The translations under genes and the position numbers were made by a program. From CAXRDE01 sp964229355 (GTDB taxonomy: Bacteria > Cyanobacteriota > Sericytochromatia > UBA7694): 64,000 nt of DNA. How positions within the stretch are numbered: position 1 is the stretch's first letter; each line of letters begins with the position of its first letter. The stretch lies in contig CAXRDE010000024.1 in the NCBI GenBank assembly GCA_964229355.1, positions 1-64,000 of the forward strand, given 5' to 3'. This document shows positions 1-7,023 of the stretch, piece by piece. The notes below the pieces were generated by a model. That model was not told the origin of the DNA, made no database searches, and saw nothing but the letters and a program-made list of their open reading frames with translations.

Positions 1-125
1 GAGAGTCTTACCGGCTAAAAAGCCGCAGAGAAGCGGGTTTACTACCCCAGAATTAAACTAAAAAGGAGAATGCGATTCTTGTTACCGAAAGTGTCTAAAA
101 AACTTTGCCGATTCTGCCTAACTCT

Positions 126-410
126 TCATTGGCATTGACATTGAAAGCCTTCTTTAAATCCTTTCTCTTCAGCAACATGGATAGGGTTCGTACTGTGGTC
201 ATTCAGCTCAAAAAGTAGTTCCATTGCTTGCTCTCTCTTCTCTTTTGGAATTAAGCAAAGTAAGCTATCACAGATCTGCTCTATAGCTATCAGAGCTTTG
301 ATATACTCAGGTGTTTCGGAGGTATCTACCGTTAAGTTTTCACAGTGGTGATTAAACAAAGCATCTATGAGGCTTGTTTGATATCGTGTTACAGGGACCT
401 GATTTGTCAT
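126..410 (-). CDS. Hypothetical protein, 94 aa
   Basis: Small acidic soluble protein with no motif I recognise. It contains an alpha-helical middle (residues 35-70) and a Cys-x-Cys near the C-terminus. It is AT-rich like the next two genes and unlike the host genes further right. It is transcribed divergently from the HTH gene at 553, and the shared 142-bp spacer holds two inverted repeats, so the two may form a regulated pair. No strong ribosome binding site precedes the ATG. It could belong to the right end of the Mu-like prophage or to an older island; the sequence does not decide. Confidence 0.5.
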   Translation of the reverse strand: MTNQVPVTRYQTSLIDALFNHHCENLTVDTSETPEYIKALIAIEQICDSLLCLIPKEKREQAMELLFELNDHSTNPIHVAEEKGFKEGFQCQCQ

Positions 411-441
411 TTATTTTGTTTCACTTCATTAAAACTATTTA

Positions 442-455
442 GTTTAATACTAAAC
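442..455. promoter_or_regulatory. Inverted repeat GTTTA-N4-TAAAC
   Basis: Five-base arms lie between the divergent genes at 410 and 553. It is AT-rich and could be part of a promoter or operator. Assignment is by position only. Confidence 0.3.
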
Positions 456-475
456 GATTAAGTAACAACAGTCAA

Positions 476-487
476 CACGTATACGTG
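476..487. promoter_or_regulatory. Perfect palindrome CACGTATACGTG
   Basis: A 12-bp perfect dyad sits 66 bp before the HTH gene at 553 and 66 bp before the start of the divergent 94-aa gene, almost exactly midway. This is the expected place for an autoregulatory operator of the HTH protein. The binding protein is inferred, not shown. Confidence 0.45.
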
Positions 488-552
488 ATATTATGCACTT
501 TTTTATTTAACTTAAAACTTTAAGATGGAGGATACATGATAGGATAGAGCTT

Positions 553-774
553 ATGAACGCAAAAGAACTAGAGCAACATATTAAAATTTTGCTTGTCAAA
601 GAAAATTGCACTCTAACTGAGTTAGCACAACGTATTACCGAATATTTTGGAAGAAAAGAATCCACACAAAATATAGGGAACAAATTAAGACGTGGTTCTT
701 TACGGTATATTGAAGCGTTTGAAATAGCTGAAGTTTTGGGGTATGAAATAACCTGGAAAAAAAAAGACAGCTAA
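553..774 (+). CDS. Small helix-turn-helix protein (DUF6471-like)
   Basis: 73-aa protein with a compact HTH pattern. Residues 18-30 (LTELAQRITEYFG) and 36-50 (TQNIGNKLRRGSLRY) resemble the two helices of XRE/DUF6471-type DNA-binding domains, and the C-terminus is basic. An AGGA-type ribosome site lies about 7 bases before the ATG. Directly upstream is a stronger site (GGAGG at 528) serving a four-codon frame ATG-ATA-GGA-TAG (536-547), which could couple to or limit translation of this gene. The likely role is autoregulation through the 476-487 palindrome. The family match is from memory and moderate. Confidence 0.6.
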   Translation: MNAKELEQHIKILLVKENCTLTELAQRITEYFGRKESTQNIGNKLRRGSLRYIEAFEIAEVLGYEITWKKKDS

Positions 775-917
775 AGTTCTTTTTCGTTTAACCAAGCTTT
801 GCCAGGTGAACTCTATAAACATTTGAGCATCGACTGACCTGATGTTCAAACAGTATGCCTCATAAGCCTGAGGATAAGCGATGATAGCCCTTATCTCAAA
901 GTGAGAACTTTAAACCC

Positions 918-2399
918 TCACGTTTTAACCAAAGCTTTTTCTCTTTGTTCAAGCACAGAACTTAAATTGCTTAGCCCTTCGTCACGGGCATACGCCAAAG
1001 ATTGTCTGTATTGACTGGCTTCAGCAAGCTTGGTAAAACTAATTTTCCCGTGGTTATCATGAACAAACGCCTCAATCTCACTTAATTTTGCATAGAAAAA
1101 CTCTTTTCGCATATTAATGAGGTTTAGACTACGATTTGCAAAGTGTTTGTGAATTTTATTTTCTAAATCGGGTGCGTTTTCAGAGTAAATCATGGCATGA
1201 ACGTCAAACGGAAATGGGACAGACGCATCACCAAGTTCTTTAACTCGATCCATTGGGTCTAATCTTCTGGTCATGCCAATTTTGTAGATATTGTCTCCAA
1301 AAGAGCCGATATTTGAAATGACGTAAACATGACCTGCTTTAGTTAATTGCGCCTGGGATATGGCTCTTTGCCGAGAGTCTTCTGCTTCCTGTAGTTGAGC
1401 TTCAAGTTCGGCTATTTTTTGCTCCATTTTTGTGAGTTTCTTGCCCGCTGCCTGAGCTATCTCAAACTCTATGCGCGCTTTGTCTAATGCTTTACGATAC
1501 TGCTCTTCGCGCTTCTCAGCGTCTTTCATGGCTTTTTCATACTCTTTTTGGGCTCTCATTTCATCAGCCATTTGTTCGCGAATTAAACGTTGCTCCTCTT
1601 TTTCCTCCTGAAGCTTTTCTTGATACTCGTGAGTTAAATGTAATTCTTCCAACTTAAGTTCCAGGTAGGTTTGAGTGATTTCACAACGATTCACTGAGCC
1701 AAGTTTATTAAGTGTTTCAAAAGCCTTTTGAATCCTGGCTTCCAAATTTACGGCGTTATTATATTTTATTTTGGCAATTGCAGCATCACACTCACCATTA
1801 AAGGCTCTTAGAATAAGTTTTTGATAATCGTTCATCATCTTTTTGCCCTGTGTTTTGCTCCCCTCGACAACCCACTCTGCCGCAAATACTGCTGCAAGTT
1901 TATTTTTTATAACGGTTTTTTGCCTATCCCTGGTTTTTTGTAATCGCTCTTTATATTCTTCTGAAGAACCAAAGTCAAACCTGGCCTTATAAAAACCAAA
2001 GGATTGCAGTTCAGCAGATTCTTCTAAAAGAGCCACTTCTTCATTTAGCAGTTTTCTTTGAGATGTCAGCAGTTGGATATTGTTTTTTAAACGTTCTAAC
2101 TCTTTTTCAGCTGCCGTTTTTGTTCTTTCTAGCTCTTTTTCAACGGTTGTTCTCTTCAATTCCAGTTCTTGAGCTTGCTTTTTTTTGTCCTTATCTTGCT
2201 TGTCATCAAAGTCTTTTTGCTTCTTTTTTAATGTTTTATCCAGCATTTCATTTTCTTTGACTAGGCGCTCCCTCTCAGCATCAACATCGATTATTTTGCT
2301 GAATCTTTCAAGTTTTTCAGTCTTTTTCTTGTTTTCTGTAAGAAAGTAAATGAAAGCCCCCAAGAAAACAATATTCGAAACAAGTAGTAACCACTCCAT
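918..2399 (-). CDS. Membrane-anchored coiled-coil DUF4041 / GIY-YIG (T5orf172) protein
   Basis: 493 aa. A hydrophobic segment (residues 4-21) is followed by a Lys/Glu-rich coiled coil (about 25-130), a DUF4041-like region (about 130-250), a second coiled coil (about 245-350) and a C-terminal GIY-YIG/T5orf172 nuclease-like domain (356-445). In the last I see VYV at 358-360, YKIG at 372-375, Arg379 and Glu413 in DLENK, the family's catalytic pattern. Such proteins are frequent in phages and mobile islands. A nuclease tethered to the inner membrane by a long stalk could act on incoming DNA, but that role is inference. It stands alone on the minus strand, divergent from the phage tail operon. Low GC suggests transfer. 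Confidence 0.8.
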   Translation of the reverse strand: MEWLLLVSNIVFLGAFIYFLTENKKKTEKLERFSKIIDVDAERERLVKENEMLDKTLKKKQKDFDDKQDKDKKKQAQELELKRTTVEKELERTKTAAEKELERLKNNIQLLTSQRKLLNEEVALLEESAELQSFGFYKARFDFGSSEEYKERLQKTRDRQKTVIKNKLAAVFAAEWVVEGSKTQGKKMMNDYQKLILRAFNGECDAAIAKIKYNNAVNLEARIQKAFETLNKLGSVNRCEITQTYLELKLEELHLTHEYQEKLQEEKEEQRLIREQMADEMRAQKEYEKAMKDAEKREEQYRKALDKARIEFEIAQAAGKKLTKMEQKIAELEAQLQEAEDSRQRAISQAQLTKAGHVYVISNIGSFGDNIYKIGMTRRLDPMDRVKELGDASVPFPFDVHAMIYSENAPDLENKIHKHFANRSLNLINMRKEFFYAKLSEIEAFVHDNHGKISFTKLAEASQYRQSLAYARDEGLSNLSSVLEQREKALVKT

Positions 2400-2468
2400 T
2401 TGTAACCCCTATGACACGAAAATTTTAGGAATCATAGCAATTTTCACTAAAGATGCAAAATCACCGTA

Positions 2469-2512
2469 GGACATTCGTCAATACGACATAAGCCGTTTCT
2501 CACACTTAAACT
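2469..2512 (+). promoter_or_regulatory. Phage late-promoter element, copy 1
   Basis: GGACAT-TCGTC at 2469-2479, CGACA at 2484-2488 and a -10-like TAAACT at 2507-2512 follow the same spacing as the other three copies in the prophage. It is the most diverged dyad of the four. It lies 55 bp before copy 2, upstream of the tail operon. Confidence 0.55.
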
Positions 2513-2523
2513 AAGGGTGTTGA

Positions 2524-2566
2524 GGACATCTGTCACCCCGACAAATCCTCATTGAAACGATACGCT
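2524..2566 (+). promoter_or_regulatory. Phage late-promoter element, copy 2
   Basis: The dyad GGACATCTGTC (2524-2534) is followed by CGACA (2539-2543, -35-like) and TACGCT (2561-2566, -10-like). The dyad centre lies about 44 bp before the predicted transcription start, as for Mor/C sites in Mu middle and late promoters. Confidence 0.6.
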
Positions 2567-2572
2567 CGTATT

Positions 2573-2616
2573 GGACATGTGTCCTTGCGACAAGCATTGA
2601 TATTATCATCTACGCT
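2573..2616 (+). promoter_or_regulatory. Phage late-promoter element, copy 3
   Basis: The perfect dyad GGACATGTGTCC (2573-2584), CGACA at 2588-2592 and -10-like TACGCT at 2611-2616 make this the copy nearest the tail operon. Its first 22 bases differ from the minus-strand copy at 13870-13849 at a single position, so both late operons are likely co-activated, probably by the Mor-family protein encoded at 13872-14285. Confidence 0.65.
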
Positions 2617-2739
2617 AAACAAAGAAATAACAAAGGAGATGCTGTTTGACGGTGACTTATTCAGACTTTTTGTCTGACACACTTACTTCAAGTTGATGAC
2701 GGCCAACTCATTGAATTTAAACAAGAAAAGGAAATCCTT

Positions 2740-3117
2740 ATGACAAACGAATTACCCATTATGCAACAGCCTTTAGTGACCTCTGCCACGCCAGAACAAC
2801 AACTGGTGGCAGCCACACTGCCACCCACTGCGAATCAGCCTGCACCAGGCGCAAAGATGCCGGAGCGGACTGAACGCCCTGAGAAAGTTGAGTTTGACTT
2901 ATTTGATGGCCGCCATGTCATCATTCGGCGGGGCAAAGGTGGTGATGTGGTAAATGCAATGCGCATTACCTCTGATGAGGTTGAGCAAACGATGGTTGTA
3001 GCCGCGGCTTGTTCAACCATCGACGGAGAATCAATTCACTATCAAGACTTTCTTGGAATGGACATGGCGGATTGCTTTGCTATTACACGTGCTTATAGTA
3101 CCTTAATGGGAAACTAG
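2740..3117 (+). CDS. Tail assembly chaperone (Mu gp41-like), zero-frame product
   Basis: 125 aa. After a Pro-rich N-terminus, residues 48-125 match the Mu gp41/tail-assembly chaperone pattern (EFDLFDGRHVIIRRGKGGD..., ending in a short helix with LMGN). These proteins coat the tape measure before tail polymerisation. AAGGAAA precedes the ATG at suitable distance. It lies directly upstream of the tape measure gene, as in Mu and in P2/lambda-type phages. The last sense codons form a -1 slippery heptamer, so a longer fusion is also expected. In the Mu layout the sheath and tube genes should lie just upstream, but here only late promoters do. Confidence 0.85.
   Translation: MTNELPIMQQPLVTSATPEQQLVAATLPPTANQPAPGAKMPERTERPEKVEFDLFDGRHVIIRRGKGGDVVNAMRITSDEVEQTMVVAAACSTIDGESIHYQDFLGMDMADCFAITRAYSTLMGN
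3108..3114 (+). promoter_or_regulatory. -1 ribosomal frameshift slippery site GGGAAAC
   Basis: Read in the zero frame as G GGA AAC followed at once by TAG, this is a canonical X XXY YYZ heptamer, one base from the lambda G/GT site (GGGAAAG). Re-pairing to GGG AAA moves ribosomes into an open -1 frame running to 3272. Frameshifting in tail chaperone genes is conserved in dsDNA tailed phages. Confidence 0.85.
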
Positions 3118-3272
3118 CTTTACCCACAGCCAGGCACATCTTGCACTTAGCGCATGTAACTGGTTGTGGGCCTCAACAGATTTATGACCTGGATTTGGCT
3201 GATTTGGCCTGGTGGTGTCATGAATCTGTTTCTTATTGGAATTATATAAACACCCCACAAAATGAGGATTAA
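3108..3272 (+). CDS. -1 frame extension of tail chaperone (gpG-T / E-E' type fusion)
   Basis: After slippage the -1 frame encodes 52 further residues with no stop until TAA at 3270-3272, giving a fusion of about 177 aa. The extension contains YDLDLADLAWWCHESVSYW, an aromatic/acidic helix typical of the second part (T or E') of tail chaperone fusions, which contacts the tape measure. It has no start of its own, and its end overlaps the ribosome site of the tape measure gene. The alternative +1 frame closes after about 25 codons. Confidence 0.8.
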   Translation, partial: GKLALPTARHILHLAHVTGCGPQQIYDLDLADLAWWCHESVSYWNYINTPQNED

Positions 3273-3276
3273 CCCA

Positions 3277-5829
3277 ATGTCATCCCTGACTCTTGCTATG
3301 CTGCTAACTCTCAAAGATTTGGCATCAGGGCCTCTTGGTAATTTTCAAGACAAATTAGACAAAACGTCTCAACGTCTGATGGCGACAGGTGCAGCCGCAA
3401 AGCTTGCTGGTGAGAAAATGCTGGGAGGTATTGGCAAGCTTGCTGTTCCGTTTATGGATGCCGAAGATGCGGGTATCCGCCTAAAAAATGAGCTGAAAGA
3501 CTCAAGCGGTGTCGCCAAGGGCTTTGAGGAAGTCAATGCGCTGGCTCAGCGATTGGGAAAAGACTTACCCGGTAACACCGCAGACTTCCAAAACCTGTTT
3601 TCAACCCTGAAGCAGAACGGAATGGAAGCAAATCAGATTTTAGGTGGAACAGGTGAGGCGGCTGCTTATCTTGCTGTGCAACTGAAAATGCCTTTTGAAG
3701 AAGCCGGGCTCTTTGCTGCAAAGGTGGGAGCCGCTGCGGGTATTGCATCCAAAGACATGATGTCATTCATGGATACTATCCAAAAAACGGCAAGTATGGG
3801 TGTGAAGGCTGGAGAAATGCAGTACGCATTTTCTAAGGCTGGCTCTGTTATGAAGGACATGGGGCTGGGTGGTCTGAAAAACGCAGAGAAAACGTCTGTA
3901 TTGTTTGCCCATCTCATTCGAGCGGGTAAGTCTGGAGAAACCTTAGGCACAAACTTTGGGAATGTCCTGATGGGCATGAAAAACTACACCTTGGGTATTG
4001 GCGATAACGCCATATCTGCCCAAAAATCGCTCAAAAAACTGGGTGTGGATATGCAGTTTTTCAAACGAGAGAACGGGCGAAGTGTGGCTAAAGGCCCTCG
4101 TGAAATGATTGCAGAGCTAAGCAAGTTAAATAAGCTTACCGAAAAACAAAAGGTGAGTGCTTTGCAAAAAATATTTGGTTCAGGTGAAGACTATAGAATT
4201 GCTTTAGACATGCTAAATATGGGCGTAAAAGGTTATGATAAAGCCCAGGCAGAAATGCAGAACAAAGCAACACTCAAAGAAAAAGTTGAGGCTCAACTTC
4301 AGTCACTTACCAACGTTTGGGAATCTGCCCAGGGCACGTTTGAAAATTTGCTTGCTGGATTGGGCGCAACCATTGCGCCAGAACTCAAAACGCTGGCAAA
4401 CACATTCAGTGATCTTTCTGACAAAATGCTCAAATGGACAGAGAAAAACCCAGAACTTGCAAAGCTTGCGGTGGGACTGACTGCTGTTTCTGGAGCATCG
4501 CTAGTTGCTGGCGGCACCACGTTGATGGGTGCAGGTATGGTGTTATCTGCATCCAAAGAGGTTGTCAAAGGCTACGAGCTGATTAGGGACAACTCGGGCA
4601 AGGCAATCCAAAAAGGAAAAGATTTCGCGGCGGCAATTCCCAAGGTGAATAGCGCCCTTAAGACAAAGGCAGGGAATCTCAAAGACGGCGTAAAAGCCAA
4701 TGCTCAATGGGTGCGTGCTAACTTGCTTTCTGTTCAAGGCCTAAAAGACCTTGCTAAAGCGGGTTTCGCTAAGATTAAAACGGGCTTTGGCAATATGACA
4801 GCAGCCATGAAGGGCAATGTTGTCATCATGAAAGCATGGGTCAGCAACAATCTGATGACTAAAAAAGGTCTTAAGTCACTGGCCCTGGCTCCCTTTAAAG
4901 CAATTGGTGGCGGGTTTAAGGCAATCGGCGGCGCTATTCGAGCCGCTGGCATGGCAGCGTTGACTAACCCGCTACTCTGGGTTGCGATTGCCATTGCGGG
5001 CGCGGGTCTTCTGATTTACAAGTACTGGAAGCCGATCAAGGGATTTTTCTCGGGGCTATGGCAAGGGCTCAAGTCTGGGCTGGCTCCGCTGGCGCCTGCT
5101 TTTAACAAGGCGTTTAAGCCCTGGAAGCCGCTTATCCAACCTATTATCGGAATGCTCAAAGGCGTCTGGAACTGGATTAAAAACCTCCTTAAACCTGTGG
5201 ATGACGTTGGTGGTAAAAGCCAAAACATGGGTAAACGATTCGGCCAGGCCATTGCAGGTATGATTTTAAAAGGGGCTGAGTTGGTTGTGAAGTTTAGCCA
5301 GAAAGTCGCTGCTTTTGCAGAGGTCGGTAGACAGCTGGTTAACGGTCTTAAGCGGGGCTTTGGCGAAGCATGGGCCGGACTAAAGCAATGGGTCGGAACC
5401 AAAGCCGGTGAATTAACAGGCATCGTTAAGTCCACCTTTGGCATTAACTCCCCGAGCCGTGTCTTTGCTGGGATCGGCAAGGGCCTTGGTCAGGGGTTGC
5501 AATTGGGCATGGAGTCTACCACAGGTACGCTGAACAAAGCGGCACTGAAAATGGCCAAAGCTGCCACGCCCGACTTCCCAAAATTAGCTACCATTAAAAC
5601 GTCAGGCTCTGCTCTTCCCGAAATTGCTACCGCTAATGCTTCTTTGGGGCCTGGCTCTCCTGGTTTTGGTGGTGGCGGCAGTATGCAAATCACCTTTGCA
5701 CCAACTATTAACTTGACACCAGGATCGCCTGCGGCACAACAAGTACAAGAAGCTATGCCGCTTCTTTATGAAGAATTTAAAAGAATGATCCGGCAGTATG
5801 AACACGACAGGAACAGAAGCTTTGCCTGA
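3277..5829 (+). CDS. Tail tape measure protein (TP901/Mu gp42-like)
   Basis: 850 aa from the ATG at 3277. I prefer this to the in-frame ATG at 3262 because GAGGA at 3264-3268 is spaced correctly for it and MSSLTLAMLL is the usual start of the family. The N-terminal 350 residues are the TP901-type core (ALAQRLGKDLPGNTADFQNLF, MQYAFSKAGSVMKDMGLGG). There are Lys/Ala-rich helices in the middle, a hydrophobic segment (NPLLWVAIAIAGAGLLIY) and the C-terminal FGINSPSRVFAGIGKGLGQG signature. It sets tail length and helps DNA enter the host. The next expected genes, the DNA circulation protein and baseplate, are missing. Confidence 0.9.
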   Translation: MSSLTLAMLLTLKDLASGPLGNFQDKLDKTSQRLMATGAAAKLAGEKMLGGIGKLAVPFMDAEDAGIRLKNELKDSSGVAKGFEEVNALAQRLGKDLPGNTADFQNLFSTLKQNGMEANQILGGTGEAAAYLAVQLKMPFEEAGLFAAKVGAAAGIASKDMMSFMDTIQKTASMGVKAGEMQYAFSKAGSVMKDMGLGGLKNAEKTSVLFAHLIRAGKSGETLGTNFGNVLMGMKNYTLGIGDNAISAQKSLKKLGVDMQFFKRENGRSVAKGPREMIAELSKLNKLTEKQKVSALQKIFGSGEDYRIALDMLNMGVKGYDKAQAEMQNKATLKEKVEAQLQSLTNVWESAQGTFENLLAGLGATIAPELKTLANTFSDLSDKMLKWTEKNPELAKLAVGLTAVSGASLVAGGTTLMGAGMVLSASKEVVKGYELIRDNSGKAIQKGKDFAAAIPKVNSALKTKAGNLKDGVKANAQWVRANLLSVQGLKDLAKAGFAKIKTGFGNMTAAMKGNVVIMKAWVSNNLMTKKGLKSLALAPFKAIGGGFKAIGGAIRAAGMAALTNPLLWVAIAIAGAGLLIYKYWKPIKGFFSGLWQGLKSGLAPLAPAFNKAFKPWKPLIQPIIGMLKGVWNWIKNLLKPVDDVGGKSQNMGKRFGQAIAGMILKGAELVVKFSQKVAAFAEVGRQLVNGLKRGFGEAWAGLKQWVGTKAGELTGIVKSTFGINSPSRVFAGIGKGLGQGLQLGMESTTGTLNKAALKMAKAATPDFPKLATIKTSGSALPEIATANASLGPGSPGFGGGGSMQITFAPTINLTPGSPAAQQVQEAMPLLYEEFKRMIRQYEHDRNRSFA

Positions 5830-6237
5830 GACTACTTACTTAAGGTAGATAAAGGTAGACAAATTGTCTTGCCGCTTATCAAAGGTGTTACGGAACGCAC
5901 AGCTCTGGGTTGTTCTCGCTCAGAAGAAGATACTTCCCTACTACGATTTTTAACGAGTACTCGCTAGAATTCCCTAGCCCTAACTTGTTGGGCCTAGGAT
6001 GAATAGCGGGTCAGGCCGGAGGTCTGAGGTCTGGAGTCTGGAGTATTTGACCTCTAGTTTCCAACATATCAGAAACCGCCAGCGAAATGCTATTTTTTGG
6101 AGAAGGCCGTGAGTGATCCTAGAAACGATTTTAGAGACGTCAATGGTGTATTGATACTCTGAAATTTTTTCAAACGTTTTTAAACGGGTTTCTAACGGGT
6201 TTCCATGGATCTGGTCATCTCCTCACTACTCGCCATA
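5830..6237. other. Gene-free junction downstream of tape measure
   Basis: 408 bp with no convincing reading frame. It contains a hairpin-forming pair CCTAGCCC (5973-5980) / GGGCCTAGG (5990-5998), a degenerate heptamer run GGTCTGA-GGTCTGG-AGTCTGG (about 6021-6040) and a tandem 11-bp repeat with AACGGGTTTC at 6183-6192 and 6194-6203. No fragment of tail gene 43 or later genes could be recognised. It sits exactly where the remaining tail genes should follow, so it is probably a deletion or insertion scar. Confidence 0.5.
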
Positions 6238-6266
6238 TTGAAAACCTACGCGACAACCCTTATAAT
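6238..6266 (+). promoter_or_regulatory. Near-consensus sigma70 promoter of cargo cassette
   Basis: TTGAAA at 6238-6243, a 17-bp spacer and a perfect TATAAT at 6261-6266. Nothing resembling the phage late dyad overlaps it, so it should fire in the lysogen. Confidence 0.75.
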
Positions 6267-6299
6267 TAACTTAGGTTAAAAAGCTCCAGGAGGTGTAAT

Positions 6300-6488
6300 A
6301 TGGCCCTTAATAATAAAGAAGCCGTCAAGAAAATAGTCGCGTCTATGGCCTCACATTCAAGTGGATCTGACTCTACTTCACGCTCCTTGGTAAATGAAGA
6401 AATAGCAAAAAAAAGGGAAGAGCTAGACGCCAAAATAAAAGAACTTTTAAAAAGCGTCAAAGCCAGACATAAAAGAATTTTTAGCTAA
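6300..6488 (+). CDS. Hypothetical 62-aa charged protein, prophage cargo
   Basis: A perfect AGGAGGT (6288-6294) lies six bases from the ATG, under the strong promoter at 6238-6266, so high expression in the lysogen is expected. The protein is Ser-rich up to residue 30, followed by a Lys/Glu amphipathic helix (EEIAKKREELDAKIKELLKS) and a basic tail. I do not recognise a family. It is the first gene of a two-gene cassette placed at the convergence point of the phage late operons, a usual spot for lysogenic-conversion genes. Confidence 0.6.
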   Translation: MALNNKEAVKKIVASMASHSSGSDSTSRSLVNEEIAKKREELDAKIKELLKSVKARHKRIFS

Positions 6489-6505
6489 GCCAAGCCAACA
6501 TCACT

Positions 6506-7012
6506 GTGCCCAGCCCAAGCCCTTCACCCACAACACCGAACCTATCTTCTTTAGTCTACAGTGACCTGATCAGTCAATCCCCCTGGAAATGGCTGATAGC
6601 CGTCAGCATCTCTCTGTTTCTCATTACAATCTGTGTATTTGCATTCAGAATGCTTAGAGACCAGTTGGTTAAATTTGCAGAGAACACCCCAATGGAAAGT
6701 ATTAAGTTGGGGTCTTTTTCTTTGTCCGATAAAATTGAGCTAGACAAACTTGAAGAAGAGCAATCGGCGCTGATAGAAACTTTAAATAACAGAATTGAAC
6801 TATTAGAGGCTGATCTCAACGCTTTTAAACAAGGGACAGACAAGCAGATTGATGATGTAAAAACAAGGACCGCCGCAGCCCTAATAGCCACTTTAGTTAC
6901 ATCGCTAAATCCCCAGAGTAAATCTGAACTGGACGCCATCTTACAAAAATTTTCTGTAATTGTGGAAAATGCAATGGAAGTGCAAGAAGCAGGCGAAGAA
7001 CAAGATGACTAA
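6506..7012 (+). CDS. Hypothetical membrane-anchored coiled-coil protein, prophage cargo
   Basis: 168 aa from GTG. A Pro/Ser-rich start is followed by one transmembrane helix (about residues 29-49, WLIAVSISLFLITICVFAF), then a predicted coiled coil (75-115) and an acidic C-terminus. No ribosome site is seen before the GTG, so it is probably translated by coupling to the 62-aa gene ending 17 bp upstream. No family recognised. A single-pass protein with a cytoplasmic coiled coil beside a small charged partner would fit an exclusion or abortive-infection pair, but this is only a suggestion. It converges with gpG, leaving 11 bp between stop codons. Confidence 0.6.
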   Translation: MPSPSPSPTTPNLSSLVYSDLISQSPWKWLIAVSISLFLITICVFAFRMLRDQLVKFAENTPMESIKLGSFSLSDKIELDKLEEEQSALIETLNNRIELLEADLNAFKQGTDKQIDDVKTRTAAALIATLVTSLNPQSKSELDAILQKFSVIVENAMEVQEAGEEQDD

Positions 7013-7023
7013 TCTGCGCCTGG

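Noticed and set aside
1..125. Prophage right end within the first bases
   Set aside because: No inverted copy of sequences near 22.3-22.5 kb and no TG terminus with matching repeats could be found; the end may lie outside the window.
2641..2700. Very short frame after AAAGGAG at 2634-2640
   Set aside because: The ATG directly abuts the site and the alternative TTG gives only 16 residues; no support beyond that.
3108..3185. +1 frame extension of the tail chaperone
   Set aside because: It stops after about 25 codons and lacks the aromatic/acidic motif; the -1 frame is far better.
6236..6278. Fifth copy of the late-promoter element before the cargo genes
   Set aside because: GCGACAA is present, but the GGACAT dyad is absent, and the region is better explained by TTGAAA-17-TATAAT.
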